A stretch of 64,000 nt of DNA from JABMMZ01 sp044341025 (lineage in GTDB: Bacteria > Bacteroidota > Bacteroidia > NS11-12g > UBA955), in NCBI GenBank assembly GCA_044341025.1, contig JBIISM010000012.1, positions 1 to 64,000 on the forward strand. The letters are read 5' to 3'. The translations under genes were made by a program, and so were the position numbers. Under the pieces are notes generated by a model. It ran no database searches and had not been told where the DNA came from. It was given only the letters and a program-made list of their open reading frames with translations. This document shows, piece by piece, positions 7,986-16,979 of this stretch. Position 1 is the first letter of the stretch, and each line of letters starts with the position of its first letter.

Positions 7986-10388
7986 TTAGAAATTTCCCCT
8001 TAAAGTCAGCATCAGATTTCTGCCAGCTGCACTGTAGCCAGAAGAAAATGTTCGGTAGTGTTGGTCCAATAAATTCTCTAATGCCAATTGCACTTGTAAA
8101 GTTTTATTGATTTGATAGAATCCTCTGACATTAAGTGTGCACCAAGCAGGATTATACCCTTTTACAGGATCTGCTGAATACATGGCATTGTCTTCACCAA
8201 TTAAACTGTAATCGGCCGATTTTTTAGCGCCATTAAAAACGGCGAAAAACTCAGCTTTCCATTTGCTGTGTTTGTAAACCACTCCGAAACGGCCAAATAC
8301 AGGTGAAATATGATCTAATGGATAATCGGTGGTATCGGTTTTAATTCTCGCAAACGTATAGTTAACACTTCCACTGAAACTCAACTTTTTGTTGATGTCA
8401 TAATTCATTCCTAAATATCCTCCATAAATGTAGGCATTTTGAGCATTTTGGGTCGAATAAATTTGACTGTTAACGCCATCAAAAGTAATGGTGTCTTTTC
8501 CATTCAATTGAGACCGACCGAGGGTTAAGGCATTGCTGTATTTGGAATAGTATCCATTCACTTCCACATTTAATTTTTTCTTAAATGTTTTGCTAACGGT
8601 TACATCCAAATTGGTGGTTTGCTCAGGTTTAACAAAAGCATTGGGAATAATTACCCTTCCTTTTATACTTTCAAACACTTTGGTTAAATCGTCTACATTG
8701 GCTGCTCTGAAACCGGTAGAGATTGTACCTGCAATTTTTAAATCATTTTTACCTAAATACACCAATCCTAAATTGCCACTGGTGTTCTGATTGTTTTGTT
8801 CTATGCTATTGCCCAAGAAAGGGAAGAAGGATTTGTCGTTAAAATTAGATTTCAAATAGGTGCTTGTGAATCTGATTCCTGTGTTTAAAATTAAACGTTT
8901 AGAGAAGTACGCACTTTGTGTTGCATACAAAGCCATAGTTCTCATAACAGAACCACCATCAGGGTAACGGGTACTTTGTTTGGTAATGGCTCCAGAATTT
9001 ATATTTTCTCCGCTGGCTCTTGATTGAACACCGTTGTGTGTCATTTCAGCGCCATATCTCAACTCACTTTTAGGGCTAATTTCTTTTTGAAAATCGGCAT
9101 TGAAACTGCTTACTTTAACATGCTCATTTCTGTGTATGAGATTAGCACTTCCAAATGCTCTATTGTGTCTACTTTCTTTCATGTCTTGGTATGCGATAAT
9201 AACATTCGCTTGATCAAAGGCAATAGACTTCCAAATGATTGCCAATTTATAAGAGAGCATGGTTCTGGTTTGAGGCCCATAATACCATTCAGCTTGGGCT
9301 GGTTTACCATTGCTAATTTCGGATAGCCTGTCATACCTCGGCACATCACTGGTATTTGAATGTTGCACATTGAGCAAATGGCTTACATATTTATTTTGTT
9401 GGAACAAGACCTTTTGCATGAAGTCCCATTGTTTGTAGCCTGTGGGATTTTGCACAAATGAATCTGCATTCATCACCATACTGTCTTTGTTTCCAAAACG
9501 TTCCGTATAAAAAGTTCTTCTTCCCCAGCTTTCATAGCCTTTGGTTCCGCGTTTACCGATCGTCATATCACCGAAGTTGCTCACCGTTGCAGAACTTAAA
9601 AACGCCCATTTTTTCAAACCGATGTTGAAATCAAAGTGGCCCGTTTTCTCCTTCATTGCGGTACCGAAACGGGTAAAAGCCATGGCTTTAATTAAGGTTT
9701 TATTGCCTGTAGCAAGCAAAGGATTTTTGGTGTAAAAGTGCACCACCCCTCCCAAGGCATCGCTGCCATAAACCACAGAACCTGGACCAAACAGCAATTC
9801 CGTTTTATTTAACATGTTGTTGTCAACGCTTAATACGTTTTGAAGGTGACCCCCTCTGTATATGGCATTGTTCATGCGCACACCATCGATAACCATCAAT
9901 ACTTTATTGGCTTCGAAACCCCGCATGGCAATACTACCTCCACCCATCTGGCTTTTTTGGATAAATACTCTGCCACTTTGTTGCAAAACATCGGCAGTAT
10001 TGGCTTGACCCATGAACTGCATTTGCTTCTGATCAATGACCGCTATTTGTTGGGCAACATCACTGGATTTTTCTTCAAATTTGGAAGCAGAAACAACATA
10101 GCCATTGATGTCGTATGAACGTTCTGCCAATAACACAGTGTAGTTCAATGCTTTTAGTTGATCACTGTTTATTGAATCACTGAAGTAACCGATTCTTGAG
10201 AAAACGTAAATCCCATTTTTACCTACTGCCACATTTGCAAAATCCACTTGACCTTTTGCGTTGGTCTTTTGATTGTTAATAGTAACACCTTCTAGTGCTT
10301 GTAAATTAGACTTGTCTTTAACCGTAATGGTTTGGGCGAAAGCCTGAACACCCAATATAAATATTGCGAATAATAATTTTATTTTCAT
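7986..10388 (-). CDS. TonB-dependent outer-membrane receptor, haem-receptor-like
   Basis: Active outer-membrane importer of 800 aa powered by TonB. A signal peptide ends near AFAQ (residue 19). A short carboxypeptidase-like domain follows (about 22-95), typical of Bacteroidota receptors. The plug domain, about 100-225, contains VLMVIDGVRMNNAIYRGGH and FGPGSVVYGSDALGGVVHFY. The rest is a 22-strand-type barrel ending in LMLTLRGNF with the terminal Phe. The MNNAIYRGGHLQNV stretch is what I associate with haem/haemoglobin receptors, but the substrate is inferred. The gene follows a small exported protein; the gap between them holds two hairpins. No SusD-like partner is present, which argues against glycan import. 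Confidence 0.9.
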   Translation of the reverse strand: MKIKLLFAIFILGVQAFAQTITVKDKSNLQALEGVTINNQKTNAKGQVDFANVAVGKNGIYVFSRIGYFSDSINSDQLKALNYTVLLAERSYDINGYVVSASKFEEKSSDVAQQIAVIDQKQMQFMGQANTADVLQQSGRVFIQKSQMGGGSIAMRGFEANKVLMVIDGVRMNNAIYRGGHLQNVLSVDNNMLNKTELLFGPGSVVYGSDALGGVVHFYTKNPLLATGNKTLIKAMAFTRFGTAMKEKTGHFDFNIGLKKWAFLSSATVSNFGDMTIGKRGTKGYESWGRRTFYTERFGNKDSMVMNADSFVQNPTGYKQWDFMQKVLFQQNKYVSHLLNVQHSNTSDVPRYDRLSEISNGKPAQAEWYYGPQTRTMLSYKLAIIWKSIAFDQANVIIAYQDMKESRHNRAFGSANLIHRNEHVKVSSFNADFQKEISPKSELRYGAEMTHNGVQSRASGENINSGAITKQSTRYPDGGSVMRTMALYATQSAYFSKRLILNTGIRFTSTYLKSNFNDKSFFPFLGNSIEQNNQNTSGNLGLVYLGKNDLKIAGTISTGFRAANVDDLTKVFESIKGRVIIPNAFVKPEQTTNLDVTVSKTFKKKLNVEVNGYYSKYSNALTLGRSQLNGKDTITFDGVNSQIYSTQNAQNAYIYGGYLGMNYDINKKLSFSGSVNYTFARIKTDTTDYPLDHISPVFGRFGVVYKHSKWKAEFFAVFNGAKKSADYSLIGEDNAMYSADPVKGYNPAWCTLNVRGFYQINKTLQVQLALENLLDQHYRTFSSGYSAAGRNLMLTLRGNF

Positions 10389-10410
10389 TGTAAATTAAAT
10401 TGAATTGATA

Positions 10411-10467
10411 AAGCATTTTACCGAAATAAAATGCTTAGAAAATTCAAACACTGTGTTGGTGTTTGAA
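10411..10467 (-). promoter_or_regulatory. Tandem stem-loops between partner gene and TonB receptor
   Basis: Two perfect 9-bp stems fill the 88-base gap: AAGCATTTT / AAAATGCTT (10411-10436) and TTCAAACAC / GTGTTTGAA (10443-10467). On the minus strand the second is followed by a short TTTTC tract. They could be partial terminators, processing sites or regulatory hairpins. The structure is visible; the role is not. Confidence 0.5.
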
Positions 10468-10476
10468 AATGATAAA

Positions 10477-10989
10477 TTAACTCAATTTAATTGGCGGCCT
10501 AAACAAAGAAGCTGCATATTGATTTTTATATTCAATGCAATTCAAATTACAAAACCCTTGTTTTAGAGATTTAGTTGCTCTCTCATCATTTTTGAACAAT
10601 TTAGAAATCATACAAAACTTTTTAAGCAAATCATCTAAAACAGTTTTTTGCTTTTTGTTTTTTTCTAAGGATTTATAAAGTTGAATTTCCTTTTTGTCAT
10701 TGATACAATGGTATATTTTACCTTCTGTAGTTTTCTCTACTCTAACAACATCATACTTTTCATCGTCCAAAAAGAATTCTTTTGAATGTTCCCATTCTGC
10801 ATTTTCAAGATCTTTTTCTGAAAACTTAGTTAAATCAGAATTGTGTAATCCATTTTTCAACTCAGCCTTCATTAAAGTTTTAACAGCCTTCTTGTGCTTT
10901 CTGATTTCAGAAATGGTGTATAAAGAAATGAATCCTGACTGCACCAAAAGCGAAGAAATAAACACCAATATGACTGCAGTTTTAAACAC
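10477..10989 (-). CDS. Small exported or anchored protein upstream of TonB receptor
   Basis: Unrecognised 170-residue protein with one N-terminal hydrophobic segment (about 1-26) followed by a Lys/Glu-rich body. Short stretches such as EKYDVVRVE and KIYHCINDKKEIQLY resemble a family of roughly 130-170 aa exported proteins that I recall just upstream of TonB receptors in Bacteroidota. Cysteines occur at KIYHC, KKFC and FCNLNC, the last as CxxxC. The start codon is GTG, supported by a TATATTTG element 10 bases before it and no better upstream start. Probably cotranscribed with the receptor; it may help with the same ligand, which is inference. Confidence 0.7.
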   Translation of the reverse strand: MFKTAVILVFISSLLVQSGFISLYTISEIRKHKKAVKTLMKAELKNGLHNSDLTKFSEKDLENAEWEHSKEFFLDDEKYDVVRVEKTTEGKIYHCINDKKEIQLYKSLEKNKKQKTVLDDLLKKFCMISKLFKNDERATKSLKQGFCNLNCIEYKNQYAASLFRPPIKLS

Positions 10990-10999
10990 GAATAAGTGG

Positions 11000-11007
11000 C
11001 AAATATA
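11000..11007 (-). promoter_or_regulatory. -7 promoter element of the TonB receptor unit
   Basis: TATATTTG on the minus strand, 10 bases before the GTG start of the small exported protein. It lies in the same short region as the uvrA promoter, which fires the other way and has only a degenerate GACCTTTG (11037-11044). Confidence 0.5.
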
Positions 11008-11060
11008 AGTTATTTTTTATTCAGTTAAAATTAACCGACCTTTGCAGGTCAAAATCAAGC

Positions 11061-13889
11061 ATGGACCAATCGGAAAACATAGAGATAATAGGCGCAGCAG
11101 AGCATAATTTAAAGCATGTAGATTTAAGTTTTCCGCGCAACAAGTTGGTGGTTTTCACCGGACTAAGTGGAAGTGGAAAATCGAGTCTCGCTTTTGACAC
11201 CATTTTTGCCGAAGGTCAAAGAAGGTATTTGGAAACTTTCTCTGCCTATGCTCGACAGTTTATCGGCGACATGAAACGGCCTCAGGTTGATAAAATAAAT
11301 GGACTATCACCAGTTATCAGCATTGAACAAAAAACAGTTAGCAGAAATCCCCGTTCTACAGTTGGGACCATCACAGAGGTATACGACTTTCTTAGACTTT
11401 TATTTGCCAGAGCCGCTGATGCCTACAGCTATTTGTCTGAAAAGAAAATGGTTCGTTTTAGTGAGGCTCAAATATTAGATTTAATTATTGAACAATTTAG
11501 CCTTAAAAAAATAACCGTTTTAGCCCCAGTTATCAAAGGCAGAAAAGGACATTACCGTGAACTTTTCGAACAAATTCGAAAACAAGGCTACCGCAAAGTT
11601 AGAGTGGATGGAAAATTAATGGAGATTGAAGTGGACATGCAACTTGACCGCTACAAAATCCACGATATTGATGTGGTTATAGACCGCATTGAACCTAGCG
11701 ATGCCAACAAAACACGCATACACGACAGCATCAAAACAGCGTTTAAAGTAGGCAAAGGCACTTTATCCGTGATGGACAATTCCGATGATAAAGTGTATTT
11801 CTACAGCCAGTTTTTAATGGACCCTGAAACAGGCTTGAGTTATGACGAACCACAGCCCAATACCTTCTCATTTAACAGTCCTTATGGCGCTTGTCAAAAT
11901 TGCAATGGATTAGGTATTGTGAGTGAAGTAGCTGTTGAGAATATTATTCCCGATAGGAGTAAAAGCATCAACAAAGGTGGCTTGTTGCCAATTGGCGAAT
12001 TGCGTGAAAATTTCACTTTTGCACAGTTGCGCGGATTGGCTAAAAAATTTAAATTCAGTCTGGCCGACCCTTTGGAAAAACTCTCAGAGGAAATCATTGA
12101 TGTGATAATGCACGGAAGCGAAGAGTCGTTTCCAATTACCTACACCAATTATGAGCTAAAAACAATCAACACTGAAACTGTTTTTAGAGGCATCATACCA
12201 ATTATCGAAGAACAATACTACGAAGGCAAGAGTGATTCTTTGAGCAAATGGGCTGAAGAATTCATGCACAGCAAAGCCTGTCCGGTATGTGAAGGTAAAC
12301 GCTTGAAAAAAGAGGCCCTTTTCTACCGATTTGAAAATTTAAACATTGCCGATTTGTCGATGATGTCCATTAAAGAATTGAGCAAATGGTTGGACACGGC
12401 ATTAGATAAGTTGAGCGACAGACAAAGAATCATTGCAGCCGAGATTATAAAAGAAATTAAAACCCGTGTTGGTTTTCTTTGCAATGTGGGACTCGATTAT
12501 TTAACCTTGAACAGCCCTTCCAACACCTTAAGTGGTGGTGAGGCTCAGCGCATCCGTTTGGCTACACAAATTGGCTCACAATTGGTAAATGTCTTGTATA
12601 TCTTAGATGAGCCAAGCATTGGTTTGCATCAAAGAGACAACGAAAAACTCATCAATTCACTTAAAGAATTGCGCGACCTAGGCAATTCTGTTATTGTTGT
12701 TGAGCACGATAAGGACATGATCGAACAATGCGATTACATTGTAGATATTGGTCCAAGAGCTGGAATTCATGGTGGAAAAATTTGCGCATTTGGCACTTAC
12801 GATGAATTCATTCAATTGGATTCTATAACCGCGCAATACATCAATGGCAAGAAAAAAATTGAAGTACCATTAAAACGCCGCAAAGCGGGCAAAGAAAAGC
12901 TAAGCTTAAAAGGATGCACAGGCCATAACTTAAAGAATGTTGACATCGATATTCCTTTGGGTATTTTTGTATGCGTGACAGGGGTTTCAGGAAGTGGTAA
13001 ATCGTCTTTGATCAACGAAACCCTTTACCCTATTTTGGCCAAACATGTCTACAACAGCAAATACCAAGTGCTGCCGCACAAAAGCATTTCAGGCCTGGAG
13101 CATATTGACAAAGTTATTCGAATAGACCAAGCACCTATTGGAAGAACACCAAGAAGCAATCCGGCTACGTATACAGGTACATTTAGTGATATAAGAAATT
13201 TATTTGCCATGTTGCCAGAAGCGAAAATAAGGGGCTATAAACCTGGAAGATTTTCATTTAACGTGAGTGGCGGCAGATGTGAAGCCTGTAAAGGTGGTGG
13301 TTACAAAATAATCCAAATGAATTTCTTGCCTGATGTTGAAGTGCTTTGCGACGTGTGCAATGGCCGTCGATACAACAGGGAGACATTGGAAGTGCGTTAT
13401 AAAGGCAAAAGCATCAACGATGTTTTGGACATGCCCATTGAACAGGCCGTTGACTTTTTTGACAACATGCCAACGATTAGCAGAAGATTACAAGCGTTAA
13501 AAGATGTTGGTTTGGGGTACATTACACTAGGACAATCGTCGACCACTTTGAGCGGAGGAGAAGCCCAAAGGGTAAAACTGGCGGAAGAGCTCGCCAAAAA
13601 GGACACTGGAAAAACCTTTTATATATTGGACGAACCTACCACAGGTTTGCATTTTGAAGATATAAATGTATTGCTGCATGTTTTGCAGAAGTTAACCGAT
13701 AGGGGCAATAGTATTTTGGTTATAGAGCACAATATGGATGTTATAAAAGTAGCAGATTATATCATCGATTTAGGCCCTGAAGGCGGCAGCGGTGGAGGCG
13801 AAATTTTAGCTGTTGGCAGCCCAGAGGAAGTTATTAAAGTAAAAAAGAGCCACACTGCTAAATTCTTAGCAAAAGAACTAAAAGCATAA
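11061..13889 (+). CDS. uvrA: Excinuclease ABC subunit A (UvrA)
   Basis: DNA damage sensor of nucleotide excision repair, which loads UvrB on lesions. At 942 aa it matches the usual length. It has two ABC modules: Walker A motifs GLSGSGKSSL (N-terminal) and GVSGSGKSSL (C-terminal), and signature motifs LSGGEAQRIRLA and LSGGEAQRVKLA. Zinc modules are visible as CQNC...CPVC, a widely spaced pair in the first half, and CEAC-X19-CDVC in the second. The next gene, a pentapeptide-repeat protein, begins on the base after the stop codon. Start chosen at the first ATG, giving MDQSENIEIIGAAEHNLK. Confidence 0.98.
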   Translation: MDQSENIEIIGAAEHNLKHVDLSFPRNKLVVFTGLSGSGKSSLAFDTIFAEGQRRYLETFSAYARQFIGDMKRPQVDKINGLSPVISIEQKTVSRNPRSTVGTITEVYDFLRLLFARAADAYSYLSEKKMVRFSEAQILDLIIEQFSLKKITVLAPVIKGRKGHYRELFEQIRKQGYRKVRVDGKLMEIEVDMQLDRYKIHDIDVVIDRIEPSDANKTRIHDSIKTAFKVGKGTLSVMDNSDDKVYFYSQFLMDPETGLSYDEPQPNTFSFNSPYGACQNCNGLGIVSEVAVENIIPDRSKSINKGGLLPIGELRENFTFAQLRGLAKKFKFSLADPLEKLSEEIIDVIMHGSEESFPITYTNYELKTINTETVFRGIIPIIEEQYYEGKSDSLSKWAEEFMHSKACPVCEGKRLKKEALFYRFENLNIADLSMMSIKELSKWLDTALDKLSDRQRIIAAEIIKEIKTRVGFLCNVGLDYLTLNSPSNTLSGGEAQRIRLATQIGSQLVNVLYILDEPSIGLHQRDNEKLINSLKELRDLGNSVIVVEHDKDMIEQCDYIVDIGPRAGIHGGKICAFGTYDEFIQLDSITAQYINGKKKIEVPLKRRKAGKEKLSLKGCTGHNLKNVDIDIPLGIFVCVTGVSGSGKSSLINETLYPILAKHVYNSKYQVLPHKSISGLEHIDKVIRIDQAPIGRTPRSNPATYTGTFSDIRNLFAMLPEAKIRGYKPGRFSFNVSGGRCEACKGGGYKIIQMNFLPDVEVLCDVCNGRRYNRETLEVRYKGKSINDVLDMPIEQAVDFFDNMPTISRRLQALKDVGLGYITLGQSSTTLSGGEAQRVKLAEELAKKDTGKTFYILDEPTTGLHFEDINVLLHVLQKLTDRGNSILVIEHNMDVIKVADYIIDLGPEGGSGGGEILAVGSPEEVIKVKKSHTAKFLAKELKA

Positions 13890-14456
13890 ATGGTAGATAT
13901 AGAAGGACAATCATTCAAGAGCATTGACTTCTCAATAGAAGGTTTTAAAAAAGGAGAATACACTAAATGTGTATTTACCCAATGCAATTTATCGGAACAA
14001 GATTTAACGGATTCTAATTTTTCGGAATGTGAATTTCTAATATGCAATTTAAGCATGGTCAATTTGCATAGCGTTGCTTTTCGGAATATAAAATTCAAAG
14101 ATTGTAAATTATTGGGTGTTCACTTTGAACATTGCAATGAATTTTTATTTGAAGTGGGATTTGAAAACTGCCAATTGGATTTATCCTCTTTTTACAAATT
14201 GGGTTTAAAGAAAACCATTTTCAAGAACTGCAGCTTGCATGAAGTTGATTTTACTTTATGCGATTTGACTCAGGCTGTATTTGAAGAATGCAGTTTGATG
14301 GGCGCAACATTTGACAACACAAAACTAGAGGCTTGCGATTTCAGAACAGCCGTTCATTACGCCATTAATCCTGAGATTAATAAAATAAAAAAGGCGAAAT
14401 TCTCTGTTCAAGGTTTACCCGGTTTGTTATACCAATACGGTATAGAAGTGGAGTAA
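13890..14456 (+). CDS. Pentapeptide-repeat protein, Qnr/McbG-like
   Basis: 188-residue right-handed beta-helix protein. Pentapeptide repeats of the A(D/N)LxX type run through most of the length (CVFTQCNLSEQDLTDSNFSE, CNLSMVNLHSVAF, CSLMGATFDNTKLEACDF). The tail DFRTAVHYAINPEINKIKKA resembles the C-terminal capping segment of Qnr-type proteins, which mimic B-DNA and protect gyrase from quinolones. Its start is directly at the uvrA stop, so the two are translationally coupled. A gyrase- or DNA-mimic role is inference from fold and context. Cysteine-rich faces are common in this fold and need not bind metal. Confidence 0.88.
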   Translation: MVDIEGQSFKSIDFSIEGFKKGEYTKCVFTQCNLSEQDLTDSNFSECEFLICNLSMVNLHSVAFRNIKFKDCKLLGVHFEHCNEFLFEVGFENCQLDLSSFYKLGLKKTIFKNCSLHEVDFTLCDLTQAVFEECSLMGATFDNTKLEACDFRTAVHYAINPEINKIKKAKFSVQGLPGLLYQYGIEVE

Positions 14457-14477
14457 TTTATTTATTTCAAAATAAAG

Positions 14478-14508
14478 GTAGGGGGACAAAATCATCCGCC
14501 CCAGCTAC
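14478..14508 (+). terminator. GC-rich terminator of the uvrA unit
   Basis: Imperfect stem with GTAG / CTAC outside and GGGG / CCCC inside, followed by a T-rich tract. It lies about 20 bases after the pentapeptide gene. Confidence 0.5.
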
Positions 14509-14534
14509 TCTAATTTTATTTTACGAAAAATGAT

Positions 14535-14542
14535 TATCTTTG
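14535..14542 (+). promoter_or_regulatory. -7 promoter element of gcvT
   Basis: TATCTTTG, 10 bases before the gcvT start, matches TAnnTTTG. No clear TTG -33 box. The implied 5' leader is very short. Confidence 0.5.
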
Positions 14543-14552
14543 GGCCTTTAAT

Positions 14553-15647
14553 ATGGAAAATTCGCAATCATTACAACTCGTTGAACTTAACGACCTTCAC
14601 ATTTCCCTTGGTGGCAAAATGGTGCCATTTGCTGGCTTTAACATGCCGGTTCAATACAGCAATTTGATTCAAGAGCATTTGGCTGTTCGCAACAATGTTG
14701 GTGTATTTGATGTGTCTCACATGGGTGAGTTCTTTTTGAAAGGTGAGAAAGCATTGGATTTAATCCAATTGGTTACCAGCAATGACGCGTCAAAATTAAG
14801 TGATGGCAAAGTTCAATACTCTTGCTTGCCGAACAATACGGGTGGTATTGTAGACGATTTGTTGGTATACCGCCTCAGCGCTACAGAATATTACTTAGTT
14901 GTAAATGCATCAAACATTAAAAAAGATTGGGATTGGATTGCCTCACACAATACCTTTGGGGTTCAAATGGAAAACTTAAGTGATAACTTAAGCTTGTTTG
15001 CAGTTCAAGGTCCTAATGCCATTAAAGTTATTCAAAAATTAACAGAAGTCGACTTAGCTCCCATGGAGTATTACACCTTCAAAACTGGCACTGTTGCTGG
15101 CTGCGAGCATGTTATCATTTCAAACACTGGTTACACTGGGGCAGGAGGATTTGAGTTGTATGTAAACAACAAGGATGCCCGTAAATTATGGGATGCTGTG
15201 TTTGAAGCAGGTAAAGAATTTGAAATTTTACCGTGTGGATTGGGATGCAGAGATACCTTAAGGTTAGAAAAAGGCTTTTGTTTGTATGGCCACGACATTA
15301 ATGACAGCACCTCTCCTATTGAAGCTGGCTTGGGTTGGATTACCAAATTCACAAAAGACTTTGTAAACAGCGCCTACCATAAATCTTTAAAAGAAAATGG
15401 TGTTTCCAAAAAACTAGTTGGCTTTGAGATGATTGAGCGTGGCATTCCTCGTCAACATTACAACATAAAAGACGCAGCCGGTGCGCTTATTGGCGAAGTA
15501 ACTTCAGGAACACAATCTCCAAGCTTGAACAAAGCAATTGGATTAGGGTATGTTGATATTGCCCACAGCCAAGTTGGAACTGAAATTTTTATTGAAGTGC
15601 GCGAAAAAGCCATCAAAGCGGTGGTTTGCAAAATACCATTCTTATAA
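14553..15647 (+). CDS. gcvT: Glycine cleavage system T protein (aminomethyltransferase)
   Basis: Transfers the methylene group from the aminomethyl-lipoyl arm of GcvH to tetrahydrofolate, releasing ammonia. The 364-residue length is standard. Family landmarks include VFDVSHMGEF near residue 55, SNTGYTGAGGFELYV near 190, CGLGCRDTLRLEKGFCLYG and the C-terminal GEVTSGTQSPSLNKAIGLGYV. It has its own -7 element and may head a transcript that runs into the following envelope protein gene (12-base gap). The P protein is encoded 33 kb away and the L protein 45 kb away in this window; gcvH is not seen. Confidence 0.97.
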   Translation: MENSQSLQLVELNDLHISLGGKMVPFAGFNMPVQYSNLIQEHLAVRNNVGVFDVSHMGEFFLKGEKALDLIQLVTSNDASKLSDGKVQYSCLPNNTGGIVDDLLVYRLSATEYYLVVNASNIKKDWDWIASHNTFGVQMENLSDNLSLFAVQGPNAIKVIQKLTEVDLAPMEYYTFKTGTVAGCEHVIISNTGYTGAGGFELYVNNKDARKLWDAVFEAGKEFEILPCGLGCRDTLRLEKGFCLYGHDINDSTSPIEAGLGWITKFTKDFVNSAYHKSLKENGVSKKLVGFEMIERGIPRQHYNIKDAAGALIGEVTSGTQSPSLNKAIGLGYVDIAHSQVGTEIFIEVREKAIKAVVCKIPFL

Positions 15648-15659
15648 AATATTAATATC

Positions 15660-16298
15660 ATGAACAAATCCATCATTTTAAGCCTGATTTTAGCGTTAAA
15701 CGTTATTAGTTTATCTGCAGTAACTAAATTTGACGAGCCAGTAACAAAAAATGGCTTATACAAGAAGATGTTCCATCTAAATCCAATGGCGCTCACCATT
15801 GGCGGATTTGAAATGGGTTATGAGAGACCAACAACGAAAAAAGAGTCTTTTTATGTAAATGCAGGTTATTACTTAAGTGCTGAAGCAGGTGCTTTGGATT
15901 TGAAAGATGATTATTCAAATATGAGTGGTTTTCGCATAGAAGCGCAGTACCGATTTTACAGAAAACCCAACAACTACATACGCAATGTGTATTTGGCCCC
16001 TTTTGCAAATTTCAAAACGGTTTCTGCAGAGCATATTAATTATACTTACAACAATTTACCGCCTTATACCTCCACCCAAGTGGTTCAAAAATACAGCGCA
16101 ACAACGGTGTCATTCGGTTACATGTTGGGCATGCGCAGATCTGTATTCGAAAACATCTATATGGATTTGGTTATCGGCGGTGGAATATTCCTTCCTGTTT
16201 CGGGCGATTACCACAACGAATTGAACATCCCATTGTTTAGCCCCTACCAAAAAGGCGTTCAGTTCAAAGCCTCTTTTGGCTTCAGTATCGCTCTGTAA
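15660..16298 (+). CDS. Predicted outer-membrane beta-barrel protein
   Basis: Unnamed 212-residue protein with a signal peptide (about 1-20, ISLSAVTKF). The mature part shows the alternating hydrophobic and aromatic pattern of a small barrel: LTIGGFEMGYERPTTKKESF, FRIEAQYRFYRKPNNY, TTVSFGYMLGMRRSVF and the final QFKASFGFSIAL. The opening LNPMALTIGGFEMGYER is like DUF3575-type barrels. It lies 12 bases after gcvT and 21 before the next lipoprotein, so it is probably part of a run of envelope genes. Function unknown. Confidence 0.75.
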   Translation: MNKSIILSLILALNVISLSAVTKFDEPVTKNGLYKKMFHLNPMALTIGGFEMGYERPTTKKESFYVNAGYYLSAEAGALDLKDDYSNMSGFRIEAQYRFYRKPNNYIRNVYLAPFANFKTVSAEHINYTYNNLPPYTSTQVVQKYSATTVSFGYMLGMRRSVFENIYMDLVIGGGIFLPVSGDYHNELNIPLFSPYQKGVQFKASFGFSIAL

Positions 16299-16319
16299 AT
16301 CTGTTTGTCTTATACCCTT

Positions 16320-16979
16320 ATGTCTAAGACAAGAAACATAGCCCTTTTCATTTTTCTTAGCTTATTAAGTTCATGCTTTGAAGCGGTTGAAGAAATTACC
16401 TATACCACTGAAAAAGCGGGCAAATACACCCTAACAATAAATTGCAGTCAAAGTAGGGATAAAATATCTGCCATGATGAAATTGGACACTTTCATGGGAA
16501 GAAAAATTCCAAAGCTTTATGAAATAGATAGCCATATGGGGGCAGCCGCCTATAAGCTAAAAAACACCCCTGGCATTCACAATGTTTATTATACATTTGA
16601 TGAGCAACAATACATTGCCGTTGTAAAATTTGATTTTGATTCAACAACAGCATTGAATAAAGCCATACACAATGCTTTGGAGACAAGCAGCGACAAAATA
16701 AAATTTCCATACATTCAAGTATTCTCAAAAAAGAATCATGAGTTTCAGCGCATCAACACCCCTGGAGATAGTTTAATTCAAGTGGCTGCAAAAAGTGGTC
16801 TTGGACTATTTAACAATGCCAAAGTCACCTGCATTTACAGATTTAAACAAGACGTGGTATCCTCCAAGAACAGCTTGTCAAAAATTTCTCAAAACAAGAA
16901 AGCAGTGATGATTCAATACAAATTCACTGATTTGATCAAAAACCCAAACCTTTTCAAAAACACGATTATTCTAAAATGA
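16320..16979 (+). CDS. Hypothetical lipoprotein
   Basis: Lipoprotein of 219 aa counted from the ATG giving MSKTRNIALFIFLSLLSSC (Cys19 of the lipobox LLSSC). An upstream in-frame TTG would add five residues before the signal peptide and is less likely. The rest is Lys-rich with no recognised motif; it contains stretches such as YTLTINCSQSRDKISAMMKL and AVVKFDFDSTTALNKAIHNA. The stop overlaps the start of the next gene by 4 bases, indicating translational coupling. It probably acts with the two downstream proteins at the envelope. Confidence 0.75.
   Translation: MSKTRNIALFIFLSLLSSCFEAVEEITYTTEKAGKYTLTINCSQSRDKISAMMKLDTFMGRKIPKLYEIDSHMGAAAYKLKNTPGIHNVYYTFDEQQYIAVVKFDFDSTTALNKAIHNALETSSDKIKFPYIQVFSKKNHEFQRINTPGDSLIQVAAKSGLGLFNNAKVTCIYRFKQDVVSSKNSLSKISQNKKAVMIQYKFTDLIKNPNLFKNTIILK

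Noticed and set aside
11000..11060. Riboswitch or attenuator before uvrA
   Set aside because: The region is only about 70 bases and shows two opposing promoter elements but no stable structure.
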